A DNA stretch of 64,000 nucleotides, taken from contig CAYNDH010000001.1 of the NCBI GenBank assembly GCA_964395665.1, positions 1 through 64,000 on the forward strand. The letters run 5' to 3'. The position numbers and the translations under genes were made by a program. This DNA is from JAEZAF01 sp964395665. Its GTDB lineage: Bacteria > Chloroflexota > Anaerolineae > Aggregatilineales > Phototrophicaceae. Shown piece after piece: positions 1 to 8,105 of this stretch. The notes beneath the pieces are model-generated. The model ran no database searches. It was not told the origin of the DNA and saw nothing but the letters and a program-made list of their open reading frames with translations. Each line of letters begins with the position of its first letter. The first letter of the stretch is position 1.

Positions 1-2
1 GT

Positions 3-33
3 TTCGCTTGATTTTTGATGTCGAGCGAATTTT
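3..33 (+). terminator. Hairpin followed by T-run, probable intrinsic terminator
   Basis: A 9-bp stem (TTCGCTTGA at 3-11 against TCGAGCGAA at 21-29, one G-T pair) has a 9-nt loop and is followed by TTTT at 30-33. It would stop a plus-strand gene ending left of the window. It also lies just past the end of enolase on the other strand, so it may serve both directions. The upstream gene is not visible, so this is only a structural call. Confidence 0.45.
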
Positions 34-64
34 GCACTAACTTGAAATGCACCCCTTTTATTTT

Positions 65-1360
65 TTACGGCACGTCCATGGACAGATTAGTAAATGCACC
101 GCGACCAGCATAACGGGCCGCATCACCAAGCTGTTCTTCAATACGCAGAAGCTGATTGAACTTCGCGACACGATCCGAGCGGGCGGGTGCCCCCGTCTTG
201 ATCTGACCGGCATTCATCGCCACCGCCAGATCCGCAATCGTGCTGTCTTCGGTTTCACCGCTGCGATGGCTGGTGACGACGGTCCAGCCATGACGCTGGC
301 TGATCTGTGCCGCTGCCAGCGCTTCGGTCAGCGTGCCAATCTGATTGACCTTGAACAGCAGCGAATTGGCCGCCTTTTCCTTGATCGCACGCAGCACGCG
401 TTCCGGGTTCGTCACGAGCAGATCATCACCGACGATCTGAACACGATCGCCGATGCGCTGCACCAGCCGCGACCAGTTTTCCCAGTCATCTTCCGCAAGG
501 CCATCTTCAATCGAGATGATCGGATAACGGTCAACCCAGTCCATCCAGAAATCGACCATCTGCTCGCCGGACAGCGTCTTGCCTTCGGTCGCCAGCACAT
601 AATTGCCATCCTGATAAATCTCGGTCGTCGCGGGATCAAGCGCGATGAATACCTGCTCACCGGCGCGATAACCGGCCTTCTCAATCGCTTCCATGATGAC
701 TTCGAGCGCGGCTTCATTCGAGCCAAGGCTAGGCGCGAAACCGCCCTCATCGCCAACAGTGGTTGCATAACCACGGCTGTGCAGCACCTTCTTCAGCGCC
801 TGATAGATCTCCACGCCCCAGCGCAGCCCTTCGCGGAAAGACTCCGCCCCAAGCGGCATCACCATGAATTCCTGAAAATCGGTGCTGCCTTCAGCGTGCT
901 TGCCACCGTTCATGATATTCATCATCGGCACCGGCAGTATATGGGCGTGAATGCCGCCCAGATAGGCGTACAGCGGCAGACCAGCACTTTCAGCCGCAGC
1001 ACGTGCCACGGCCATCGAGACGCCGAGAATAGCATTCGCGCCAAGGTTGCTCTTGGTCGGTGTGCCATCAATATCGATCATCGTCTCGTCGATCAGCTTC
1101 TGATCCACAGCATCAAAACCCGTCAGTTCAGACGCGAGTGTCTCGTTGACCGCCTCGACTGCCTTCAGCACACCCTTACCGCCGTAACGGGATTTATCAT
1201 CATCACGCAGTTCCAGCGCTTCAAATGCGCCAGTCGAAGCACCGCTCGGCACGATGGCGCGGCCAAATGCCCCATCATCCAGCCACACTTCCACTTCGAC
1301 GGTAGGATTACCGCGGGAGTCAAGGACCTCGCGGGCATGAATGTTTTCAATAAGCGCCAT
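65..1360 (-). CDS. eno: Enolase (phosphopyruvate hydratase)
   Basis: This cytosolic glycolytic enzyme interconverts 2-phosphoglycerate and phosphoenolpyruvate using Mg2+. The 431 residues match the usual bacterial length. The N-terminus MALIENIHAREVLDSRGNPT is the classic enolase opening. The internal GDEGGFAPSL motif, the LFKVNQIGT segment with the catalytic lysine, and the signature SHRSGETEDSTIADLAV are all present, so the enzyme should be active. The ATG at 1360 is preceded by a strong AAAGGAGA ribosome site and a near-consensus promoter (separate entry). It is transcribed divergently from the cysteine desulfurase. In F420-making bacteria phosphoenolpyruvate can be a precursor of the F420 side chain, but that link to the downstream cof genes is only conceptual. 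Confidence 0.98.
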   Translation of the reverse strand: MALIENIHAREVLDSRGNPTVEVEVWLDDGAFGRAIVPSGASTGAFEALELRDDDKSRYGGKGVLKAVEAVNETLASELTGFDAVDQKLIDETMIDIDGTPTKSNLGANAILGVSMAVARAAAESAGLPLYAYLGGIHAHILPVPMMNIMNGGKHAEGSTDFQEFMVMPLGAESFREGLRWGVEIYQALKKVLHSRGYATTVGDEGGFAPSLGSNEAALEVIMEAIEKAGYRAGEQVFIALDPATTEIYQDGNYVLATEGKTLSGEQMVDFWMDWVDRYPIISIEDGLAEDDWENWSRLVQRIGDRVQIVGDDLLVTNPERVLRAIKEKAANSLLFKVNQIGTLTEALAAAQISQRHGWTVVTSHRSGETEDSTIADLAVAMNAGQIKTGAPARSDRVAKFNQLLRIEEQLGDAARYAGRGAFTNLSMDVP

Positions 1361-1395
1361 ATCGGTCTCCTTTTACATAAACAAAAGCAGGCTTA

Positions 1396-1424
1396 ACTAT
1401 AGCCTCTCGGTAGGACCTTCACAA
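1396..1424 (-). promoter_or_regulatory. Sigma-70-type promoter for enolase
   Basis: On the minus strand a -35 box TTGTGA (1419-1424) is separated by exactly 17 bp from a -10 box TATAGT (1396-1401). This lies 36 bp upstream of the enolase ATG and its AAAGGAGA ribosome site. Spacing and similarity to consensus are good, but no transcript data are available. Confidence 0.6.
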
Positions 1425-1550
1425 GACACAGGCAGGCCAGAAACGAACCAGACGCATCAGCATAAATGCCATCGACAGCCATAACGATGCACATTAAAAT
1501 GACCTGAACCCAACCATGGGAACACTCAGGACTGGAAAGGCAGGAACTCT

Positions 1551-2732
1551 ATGGCCCAGCACCGCCGCACCGTCTATCTCGATCACTCCGCCACCACACC
1601 GACCGATCCGCGTGTGGTTGAAGCCATGCTGCCTTATTTCAGTGAAGTCTATGGGAATTCTTCATCGGTCCACAGCTTTGGGCGCAAGGCAGAGCAGGCT
1701 ATCGAAGATGCCCGTGAGAGCATCGCCCGCATTCTGAACTGCCAGCCATCTGAGATTGCCTTCACCAGCGGCGGCTCCGAAGGCGCGAACATGGCCGTGC
1801 GTGGCGCAGCATGGGCAGGTAGAAAACTGCGCGGCACACGTCATCTGATCACGACGCCGGTTGAACACAGTGCCGTCAACCGCACCGTACAGCAGCTTGC
1901 GGATGATATGGAGTTCGAAGCGACTATTCTGCCTGTGGACCGCACCGCAAGTATTGATGTTGAAGACTTCGCCGCTGCCTGTCGCGATAACACCAGCATC
2001 GCCAGTATCGTCTATGCCAATAACGAAGTCGGCACCATCGCGCCGATTCCACAGCTTACGGCCCTGGCACACGAACAGGGTATCCTCTTCCATACCGATG
2101 CAGTACAGGCCGCCGGACAGCTTACGATCGATGTGCAGACGCTGGGCGTGGATCTGATGAGCATTTCCGCCCACAAGTTTTATGGACCGAAGGGGATCGG
2201 GGCGCTGTACATCCGTCAGGGCGTTGAGATGCTCTCCGCACAGACCGGCGGAAGCCACGAAAGCGGACGCCGCGCCGGGACACATAACACACCCGGGATT
2301 GTCGGGATGGCAAAGGCACTGGAACTCGCGTACAGTGAGCATGAAAATCGTATCAGCCAGTACCAGCAGATGCGGGATGCCCTGATCGAAGGGATTTTGT
2401 CACAGGTGCCGGATGCAGAACTCACCGGCCATCGAGAGCAGCGGCTGCCCTCTCATGCCAGCTTTGTCTTCGAAGGGATCGACAGCACCAGACTGCTGAT
2501 ACATCTCGATATGAAAGGCATCGCTGCCAGCGGTGGCTCTGCATGTAAGACTGGAAATCCGGAACCGTCTGGAGTCTTGCTCGCAATGGGCTATACACCA
2601 GATCTCGCCATTGGCAGTCTGCGTCTGACGGTTGGGACACAGACCACATCTGAAGATGTCGAATACGCCGTGGAGACAGTCGCAGCAACAGTCGAAAAAC
2701 TTCGCAGGCTTAACCGCGCATTTTCCATCTGA
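1551..2732 (+). CDS. Cysteine desulfurase (NifS/IscS family)
   Basis: This PLP enzyme takes sulfur from L-cysteine as an enzyme persulfide and passes it to acceptors for tRNA thiolation or Fe-S assembly. The 393 residues begin with the typical MAQHRRTVYLDHSATTP. The PLP lysine is K209 in SAHKFYGPKG, and the catalytic cysteine is C332 in GGSACKTGNPEPSG, on the long loop of group I enzymes. The ATG at 1551 follows an AGGA site. The next gene on the same strand, 87 bp downstream, is mnmA, the classic acceptor of IscS-type sulfur, so the pair probably supplies 2-thiouridine in tRNA. It could also feed the Mo-hydroxylase system later in the window, but nothing in the sequence shows that. Confidence 0.95.
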   Translation: MAQHRRTVYLDHSATTPTDPRVVEAMLPYFSEVYGNSSSVHSFGRKAEQAIEDARESIARILNCQPSEIAFTSGGSEGANMAVRGAAWAGRKLRGTRHLITTPVEHSAVNRTVQQLADDMEFEATILPVDRTASIDVEDFAAACRDNTSIASIVYANNEVGTIAPIPQLTALAHEQGILFHTDAVQAAGQLTIDVQTLGVDLMSISAHKFYGPKGIGALYIRQGVEMLSAQTGGSHESGRRAGTHNTPGIVGMAKALELAYSEHENRISQYQQMRDALIEGILSQVPDAELTGHREQRLPSHASFVFEGIDSTRLLIHLDMKGIAASGGSACKTGNPEPSGVLLAMGYTPDLAIGSLRLTVGTQTTSEDVEYAVETVAATVEKLRRLNRAFSI

Positions 2733-2819
2733 CCGGCTCGGCTCAACCACCGCTTTTCCTCGTCAGTTCGCTGCACGAGACAGCTTGTAAAGAAACAGTT
2801 TAAAAGGCTTTAGCAAACC

Positions 2820-3974
2820 ATGTCACCCACACACAAGGGACGTGTCGTCGTCGCGATGAGCGGCGGCGTTGACAGCTCTGTAGCCGCAGCACTGCTGGTC
2901 GAACAGGGCTATGAGGTAATCGGGATGATGATGCGCTTATGGTCAGAAGAAACGGTCACAGATGGCGCGACCTGCTCTACTCATAATCGCTGCTGCACAC
3001 CCGATCAGATGAATGATGCCCGCCGGATTGCGGATAAACTCGGCATTCCGTTTTATGTGCTGGATACGAAGGACGTCTTCCGCAGTACGATTGTCGAATA
3101 CTTCATCGACCAGCATCGTCAGGCGCTGACGCCTAATCCCTGTATTGAATGTAACCGTCACATCCGCTTTAACTGGCTGTTTCAGAATGCGATGGCGATG
3201 GATGCCGATTATCTTGCCACCGGCCATTATGCTCGCATCATGCAGGAACCTGATGGCGCCTACACGCTGCGTAAGGGGCTGGATGAAACCAAGGATCAGA
3301 GCTATGTGCTGAGCGTGCTTCAGCAGGAGCATCTCGCACATACCCTGTTTCCGATTGGCGGCTATCCGAAAAGTGAAGTCCGCGAGATTGCGGCGCGCTT
3401 TGGCCTGCCAACGGCCAGCAAGAAGGACAGTCAGGATCTGTGTTTTCTCGGTGATGGCGATTACCGCCGCTTTCTAGGGGAATATGCGCCGGATACCGTC
3501 CGACCGGGGCCGATTGTCCTCAGAAATGGTCAGGTAATCGGAGAGCATCATGGGCTGGCAAATTACACTATCGGACAGCGCAAGGGGCTGAATATCAGCT
3601 ATTCCGAGCCGCTGTATGTGATTGCAACGAACCCCTACCGCAATGCGCTGATCGTCGGCACACAGGATGAACTTGGCAAAACAGAACTGACCGCACATCG
3701 CATGAGCTGGATCAGTGCCGATCATCCAACAGAGCCATTCCGCGCAGAGGTCAAGATCCGCTATAAGGCACACCCGGTCACGGCAGAGATCACACCACTG
3801 GCAGATGCCCGTGTCTATATCCGATTTGATACTCCCCTGCGTGACATTACACCCGGTCAGGGGGCGGTGATCTACGATGGTGATGTCTGTCTTGGCTGCG
3901 GGATCATCGAACGCGTACCGGAAACTTCTGCACAACCGGAAGTCATCGAGACCAATGTGCAGATCAGTCTGTAA
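2820..3974 (+). CDS. mnmA: tRNA-specific 2-thiouridylase MnmA
   Basis: MnmA adenylates U34 of Lys, Glu and Gln tRNAs and inserts sulfur to give 2-thiouridine. The 384-residue protein has the PP-loop SGGVDSS at residues 14-20. Of the two cysteines of the persulfide relay, one is C111 in NPCIECNRHIRF and the other C208 in DSQDLCFLGDG. The YTIGQRKGL segment is also typical of the family. The start ATG is preceded by an AAAGG site. It follows the cysteine desulfurase and ends just before a strong terminator, so the two form a short sulfur-transfer operon. An additional cysteine cluster (TCSTHNRCC, around residues 51-59) is seen; its meaning is unclear. Confidence 0.97.
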   Translation: MSPTHKGRVVVAMSGGVDSSVAAALLVEQGYEVIGMMMRLWSEETVTDGATCSTHNRCCTPDQMNDARRIADKLGIPFYVLDTKDVFRSTIVEYFIDQHRQALTPNPCIECNRHIRFNWLFQNAMAMDADYLATGHYARIMQEPDGAYTLRKGLDETKDQSYVLSVLQQEHLAHTLFPIGGYPKSEVREIAARFGLPTASKKDSQDLCFLGDGDYRRFLGEYAPDTVRPGPIVLRNGQVIGEHHGLANYTIGQRKGLNISYSEPLYVIATNPYRNALIVGTQDELGKTELTAHRMSWISADHPTEPFRAEVKIRYKAHPVTAEITPLADARVYIRFDTPLRDITPGQGAVIYDGDVCLGCGIIERVPETSAQPEVIETNVQISL

Positions 3975-3976
3975 AT

Positions 3977-4010
3977 AAAAACGAGCTGGAAAGTCCCCAG
4001 CTCGTTTTTT
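3977..4010. terminator. Bidirectional intrinsic terminator between mnmA and prepilin peptidase
   Basis: A perfect 9-bp stem (ACGAGCTGG 3981-3989, CCAGCTCGT 3997-4005) with a 7-nt loop has an A-run before it and a T-run after it (4005-4010). It therefore works in both directions between two convergent genes. Confidence 0.9.
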
Positions 4011-4013
4011 GTA

Positions 4014-4031
4014 CCTGTCACTATCAGCCTG
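4014..4031. repeat. 18-nt intergenic repeat, copy 1
   Basis: CCTGTCACTATCAGCCTG occurs here, abutting the stop codon of the prepilin peptidase gene. It recurs identically in the non-coding stretch at 60621-60638. An exact 18-mer shared by two non-coding sites 56 kb apart is unlikely by chance. Its function is unknown. Confidence 0.5.
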
Positions 4032-4865
4032 TCACCCACCCCACAGCACACCGAAGAACGCCTGCCCGACCAGCGACGGGAAGAGCAGCATCAGCACCGT
4101 AGCGATAACGATATAGGGACCATACGGAATCGGGCTGAACGCGGTATAGCCCTTTGGCGAGAAACGCCGATAGAAGATATAGACCAGCGCACCAAATGCC
4201 CCTAAAAACACGGTGATAAAGATCGAGAAAATCAGCGCCTGCCAGCCGAGCATCAGACCACTGACACCCGCCAGCATGACATCTCCATAACCGAAGGCCA
4301 CTTCATCGATCGGCTGACCGCGCAGCTTCCCCAGAATATAGGTGAACAGCGCCCCGCCATTGAACAGCAGGAAGAACACACCGTAACCGACTGCCCCACC
4401 GATCAAAGCGTCTACCGGTGAAGGCGCAGCCCTTTCAGGTGTAAGCAGTGCTTCAATCACCACCAGCACCGCCAGCGGATTGATAACGACGAACAGAATC
4501 AGCCGGTGTTCAACATCGATCACCGTAATCAGCACCAGCGCCGCCATGAAAATGCACCAGAACACCGTTTGCAGCGTGCTGACATCGGTACGGGACTGCG
4601 AGACATACACCGTCAGCACCATCAGCCCAGCGGTGAGCAGTTCGGTCAGCGGATAACGCCACGAAAGCCGCGCACCGCTGGCCGACGTGCGCTGGCCGAG
4701 CAGAAAAGCCATCAGTCCGGACCATGCACTGACAGGTCGCGGCGTATCATCGGGATAATGCGGCAGGCGCACCGGACGGCGCTGGGGCAGGTCATCTGCC
4801 AGCGCGTTGACCACAGCGCCAGCGATAATACCGGCGAACGCGGCGAGTAAATACCAGACAGCCAT
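4032..4865 (-). CDS. Prepilin peptidase (A24 family) without zinc-binding cysteines
   Basis: This integral membrane aspartyl protease would trim leader peptides of type IV pilin-like proteins. The 277-residue protein has about eight hydrophobic segments. The two catalytic aspartates are D117 (VIDVEHRL) and D195 in the family hallmark FGYGDVMLAG. The N-terminal cytosolic loop between the first helix and RYPLTELLT lacks the paired CxxC motifs found in bifunctional enzymes that also methylate pilins. It may therefore be peptidase-only, or use a different methylation loop. No pilin or pilus ATPase gene is in the window. The gene is last in a minus-strand cluster, 12 bp after the JAMM protease. 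Confidence 0.88.
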   Translation of the reverse strand: MAVWYLLAAFAGIIAGAVVNALADDLPQRRPVRLPHYPDDTPRPVSAWSGLMAFLLGQRTSASGARLSWRYPLTELLTAGLMVLTVYVSQSRTDVSTLQTVFWCIFMAALVLITVIDVEHRLILFVVINPLAVLVVIEALLTPERAAPSPVDALIGGAVGYGVFFLLFNGGALFTYILGKLRGQPIDEVAFGYGDVMLAGVSGLMLGWQALIFSIFITVFLGAFGALVYIFYRRFSPKGYTAFSPIPYGPYIVIATVLMLLFPSLVGQAFFGVLWGG

Positions 4866-4877
4866 GAATGCGAACTC

Positions 4878-5471
4878 CTAATTTGGCAGTGGTGGTGCAG
4901 AGGGCAGTAAGATCAGCGATACAGCGAATAAAAAAATGACGGCCAGTATCGCACTTAGAATCAAGGCGAACCTTTGCGACGGAGACAGCGTTGGCACGGT
5001 GGTATCAACCGGTGGCAGATCGTCTCCGATATGCAGGGGAACCGCCCGAACTTCAGATGCCGTAATCGACCATGCGGCAAAACGCGCCATACCGCCGATC
5101 AGTGTGGCGATCAGATAAACGGCATCAGGATAATGGGCTTCAGCGACATCTGTTTCCGAAGGAATCGGCGGATATTTTACATGTGAGTGATAAATCGCAA
5201 GCAGTTCGAACCCGGATGCCGCAGCACTGGAATATGCGTTCGCAAGCTGCGCCGGGTGCATCTCATAACGCCTCGCACGGTCAGATGAAATGTTCTCGAT
5301 CGGCACAATCCGATGAATCGGCGGCTGGTTGCCCATCGCGTCACCAGACGGATGGTCAGATGGACGGCCAAATAACAGCCCACAGACTTCTTCGTCGGGA
5401 TTTTCCGCCACATGCGCCGCGACCTGCTCGGCCTGCGCAGTGGTCAGCCATAAGGTGTCAGGGACTACCAA
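4878..5471 (-). CDS. Membrane-anchored JAMM/MPN+ metalloprotease
   Basis: JAMM enzymes are zinc isopeptidases that, in bacteria, cleave ubiquitin-like or sulfur-carrier conjugates. This 197-residue protein carries the complete metal site: E28 in EEVCGLLFGR and the HSH...S..D motif with H95, H97, S105 and D108 (HSHVKYPPIPSETD, exact canonical spacing). A single hydrophobic segment at about 167-189 should tether it by its C-terminus, with the protease domain facing the cytosol. The start is probably a TTG at 5471. The codons GTC and GCA lie between it and the TAA of the preceding gene, in the same reading frame. Translation is therefore likely coupled to, or a rare readthrough of, the small protein upstream. 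The substrate is unknown, and no E1 or obvious ubiquitin-like gene is adjacent. Confidence 0.85.
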   Translation of the reverse strand: MVVPDTLWLTTAQAEQVAAHVAENPDEEVCGLLFGRPSDHPSGDAMGNQPPIHRIVPIENISSDRARRYEMHPAQLANAYSSAAASGFELLAIYHSHVKYPPIPSETDVAEAHYPDAVYLIATLIGGMARFAAWSITASEVRAVPLHIGDDLPPVDTTVPTLSPSQRFALILSAILAVIFLFAVSLILLPSAPPLPN

Positions 5472-5477
5472 TGCGAC

Positions 5478-5855
5478 TTACTCAGCGCCTTCAATTTCAG
5501 CGGTATCAGGTGGAATCAGCAGATGCACCTCTTTGCGGTCCTGTGGTGGATTACGGGTTTCGTAGAACATATCCGCGCTCAGGACGTATTCTCCGGCAGG
5601 ATCTGCCACACCACGAATGTGCATCGTGAATTCCATCTCGGAATGCATCGTCTCGATGATATTCAGTTCCGTAATGACCCTGCCATCCATTGTACGCAGG
5701 ACCAGCAGCAGGTTCGGACGATCCCGAAACGGCGTGACATTCACCTCAATGAAGATGCGAAACCGGTCAGGGTACGGCATAGCCCGCAGATGCTCGATGC
5801 GGATTTTATCTTTCGGCTGCGGCACTTTGTCCGCGTCAAAAATGGGGATATCCAT
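5478..5855 (-). CDS. Small beta-rich protein of unknown function, in frame with JAMM gene
   Basis: I do not recognise the family. The 125-residue product starts MDIPIFDADKVPQPKD. It is cytosolic-looking (no signal or membrane segment) and alternates short hydrophobic strands such as FRIFIEVNVTPF, LLLVLRT and EFTMHIRGV, consistent with a small beta-sandwich. The ATG at 5855 lies 10 bp after the ACT-domain gene. The open frame runs another 68 codons upstream, but that part is a shadow of the ACT gene. The single TAA stop is followed, two codons later and in the same frame, by the TTG start of the JAMM protease, so the two proteins probably work as a pair or are fused in relatives. Confidence 0.75.
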   Translation of the reverse strand: MDIPIFDADKVPQPKDKIRIEHLRAMPYPDRFRIFIEVNVTPFRDRPNLLLVLRTMDGRVITELNIIETMHSEMEFTMHIRGVADPAGEYVLSADMFYETRNPPQDRKEVHLLIPPDTAEIEGAE

Positions 5856-5865
5856 ACGTGATCCG

Positions 5866-6339
5866 TTACTCAATGGTCTTTTCAGTGACTTTAATACCCG
5901 CCTGACGCAGAGCCTGCACCGCCTGATCGAACTGGCTCTGCGGAACCAGAACATGATCGCGGCTGTATGCCGCAAACGGCAGAATGGTAACCGAAGCCTC
6001 AGCCAGTATAGCACTGATCCGCGCCATAAAACCGATAAGATCAGGCGGCAGGACGGCATCGCAGGTCAGCAGCCGGTAATATTCGGTCATGGCCTCATGC
6101 CCACGCAGGCGGCGTTCGAATTCTTCCAGCGCATCGGTCGGGATAACCAGCGTCACTTCATCCGCATCAGCGATAAGTGCCAGAAAGGGTTCGCCGATCT
6201 CGGCAATCACACCAGCCGCCGCCGTAATCCCACGCGCAGGCAAACGGGTCACAGCATAGGGTTGGTTATCTGCAACAAAAGTGCAGGTCCTGAGGATCTC
6301 CCGGACACGTGCCTCGTAATCCTGCTGATCAGGCTGCAT
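5866..6339 (-). CDS. ACT-domain protein (CASTOR-like ACT)
   Basis: This 157-residue soluble protein appears to be two tandem ACT-like folds. Segments such as EPFLALIADADEVTLVIPTDALEEF and, in the second half, DLIGFMARISAILAEASVTILPFAAYSRDH resemble the small-molecule sensing ACT proteins related to CASTOR. Such domains usually bind an amino acid and change partner contacts, and no enzyme domain is attached. The ATG at 6339 follows an AAGGGAAA site. It lies between the ParB-like gene and the small beta protein, with short gaps on both sides, so it likely belongs to one transcript. The ligand cannot be told from sequence. Confidence 0.75.
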   Translation of the reverse strand: MQPDQQDYEARVREILRTCTFVADNQPYAVTRLPARGITAAAGVIAEIGEPFLALIADADEVTLVIPTDALEEFERRLRGHEAMTEYYRLLTCDAVLPPDLIGFMARISAILAEASVTILPFAAYSRDHVLVPQSQFDQAVQALRQAGIKVTEKTIE

Positions 6340-6378
6340 AAATTTCCCTTTGGATGTATGTATCCACCTGCGATCTGA

Positions 6379-7251
6379 TTATTCGCCAAACTGGTAGGTG
6401 GATTCGGCATAGTAACGGACGCGGCGGTTCGCCAGTTTCTTCTGCACCCAGTTTCGAAGCATTTCGTTTTTCGCGTCGGTTGAGGTTGCACCGTCGCGCA
6501 GGATCGCCAGCGGGAAATTCACCTGAATCGCCCTGCCCTGCACGATATGCCGCGTCACACCCGGCGGCAGATATGCCTGATGCTGTGCTGCTGTCAGGAT
6601 GTCATCCGGGACCATCGGCGGGAAGATCATCAGCCCCGACGCACTCGGATACTGCGGCAGCACATCTTCAAACCGGCGCACGGTGGTCCGATTCAGCACG
6701 GCATTCCGCCCATAGATTGCAACGATTTCAGAAAGATTGCGGTTGCGCCTGTGAATATCATCACCGCGACTGACAACCGCATATCTTTTACCGTCAGTCA
6801 GCAGATAGGCCGATGCCCCTTCGACGTTCTCGCGCTGATCTTCCTGCACAGCAAGGTCTGGCAGACGCTGAAGCTCCGCCAGAAGGTCAGCAACTGCCAG
6901 ATCACTGATGACATGGCCCCAGACATCGAGCGTCATCTGTGGGCTGTTGTAATCGACCACCTGCACCAGAAGATGCGGGTAGGCCAGCTCGTTAAACGCA
7001 AATGACCGGTTGGCACCGTCAAGCACAACGAACTGGTCGGCACTGCTGCTTGGGATAATCTGCCCTTCGCCTGTGCGTTTCATCGGTGCGACAATCGGCG
7101 GGTTAACCAGAGTTTCACTGGCCCGCAGATTTTCGACCAGCGGCCATGAGCGCTGCGGATCGTGATGCTCATGCAGCAGAAGCTGCCCGGTCGCAATAAC
7201 ACGCAAATCCGGAAAAGGCGCACTGACCATTGGACTTTGCATTTCAGTCAT
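6379..7251 (-). CDS. ParB/Srx-fold protein, possibly a SerK/SbnI-like serine kinase
   Basis: The 290-residue protein contains a ParB N-terminal-like core. A DLRVIATGQLLLHEHHDPQR entry strand is followed by FVVLDGANRSFAFNELAYP, which corresponds to the DG-x-R loop of ParB and of the free-serine kinases SerK and SbnI. There is no helix-turn-helix DNA-binding domain of the partition type, so a plasmid-partition role is unlikely. A kinase role is an inference from fold resemblance. The open frame begins at a TTG (7272), but ATG at 7251 is better placed behind AGGCCGGAG, so I chose it. The ACT-domain gene lies directly downstream. Confidence 0.6.
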   Translation of the reverse strand: MTEMQSPMVSAPFPDLRVIATGQLLLHEHHDPQRSWPLVENLRASETLVNPPIVAPMKRTGEGQIIPSSSADQFVVLDGANRSFAFNELAYPHLLVQVVDYNSPQMTLDVWGHVISDLAVADLLAELQRLPDLAVQEDQRENVEGASAYLLTDGKRYAVVSRGDDIHRRNRNLSEIVAIYGRNAVLNRTTVRRFEDVLPQYPSASGLMIFPPMVPDDILTAAQHQAYLPPGVTRHIVQGRAIQVNFPLAILRDGATSTDAKNEMLRNWVQKKLANRRVRYYAESTYQFGE

Positions 7252-7301
7252 CGGCTCCGGCCTGAACAGCAATGTTAAGCACAGAGTAAAAAGAGATCGG
7301 T

Positions 7302-8057
7302 TTAATCTGCCTCTGCTGTGACATTCGATGCTTCTTCAAATGCGCGGATCTGCGCGGGTGAAAGCTTCTGTGTCTTTGGCTGGCTTCTGATGTAATCCTT
7401 CAGGCTGGGCGGGAGCTTCGTCTGGGCATAGACAACCGGCACCGTCGGGTTAATGACGGTCAGTTTTGCGCGTGGATCGACAAACACCACGACCGGCTGC
7501 ACCTTCACGCCAGCTTCCGGCGCGACCTTATCGAATATTTCCTGCACGGCATCAGCAGCATCTTCCGCATCACGTGACGGATTACCGAGACGGTCCATGC
7601 GGAAGATCCCGAAAATGGTATCCAGTACTCCGCGATGAGCCGTCCACTTGCTGCCTTCTACCGTATAAGTGCCGCGCTGGAACCGTGTCACGATGGCATA
7701 AACCCCATGCGGACTGATCAGCACATGGCGGGCTGGAAAGTGATAATAATTGTAAAGGATCGATCCGCTGCCCATCCCCTTCAGGTTTTCAGGGATGGCG
7801 ACATCCGGACGCGGCAGGCGTATCCAGAGATTGGTCAGCCTGACAGAAAACAGCGTGCTAAGGAATGCCAATGGCAGTACCAGCAGTGGAAGAATAATTT
7901 CCACTGCCAGCAGCGCATCGGTACTCATTGACTGAAACAGCAGTCGTGAGTTGGTCACGATAAAGCCCAGCGACAGCAGGGCAAGGCTGACGAAAAACAT
8001 GATCTGCGACAGCCTGCGATTGCGCCGGATCAGTTGCTCATTGGTTTCAATACGCAT
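7302..8057 (-). CDS. NERD-domain membrane protein
   Basis: The 251-residue protein has two membrane segments near the N-terminus (about 19-35 and 48-70). They are followed by a soluble domain with FPARHVLISPHGVYAIVTRFQRGTYTVEGSKW and VVVFVDPRAKLTV, which resembles the nuclease-related NERD domain. NERD domains are related to endonuclease folds, but many copies appear catalytically degenerate. I do not see an unambiguous active site here. The soluble part would face the cytosol if the two helices form a hairpin. The ATG at 8057 has only a weak ribosome site. It precedes the ParB-like gene by 50 bp and probably shares its transcript. Confidence 0.6.
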   Translation of the reverse strand: MRIETNEQLIRRNRRLSQIMFFVSLALLSLGFIVTNSRLLFQSMSTDALLAVEIILPLLVLPLAFLSTLFSVRLTNLWIRLPRPDVAIPENLKGMGSGSILYNYYHFPARHVLISPHGVYAIVTRFQRGTYTVEGSKWTAHRGVLDTIFGIFRMDRLGNPSRDAEDAADAVQEIFDKVAPEAGVKVQPVVVFVDPRAKLTVINPTVPVVYAQTKLPPSLKDYIRSQPKTQKLSPAQIRAFEEASNVTAEAD

Positions 8058-8105
8058 TCATATACTCGAATCGATCTGACAGGGTTAAAAGCATCCCGAA
8101 CCCGC

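Noticed and set aside
47..1396. Long open frame (449 codons) opposite enolase
   Set aside because: It is the antisense shadow of a perfectly conserved enolase gene and has no family-like sequence.
5856..6059. Extension of the small beta protein upstream of 5855
   Set aside because: These 68 codons overlap the ACT-domain gene in another frame, and the ATG at 5855 is well placed.
6379..7251. Plasmid partition ParB protein
   Set aside because: No parA, no parS-like site and no helix-turn-helix domain; only the N-terminal fold resembles ParB.
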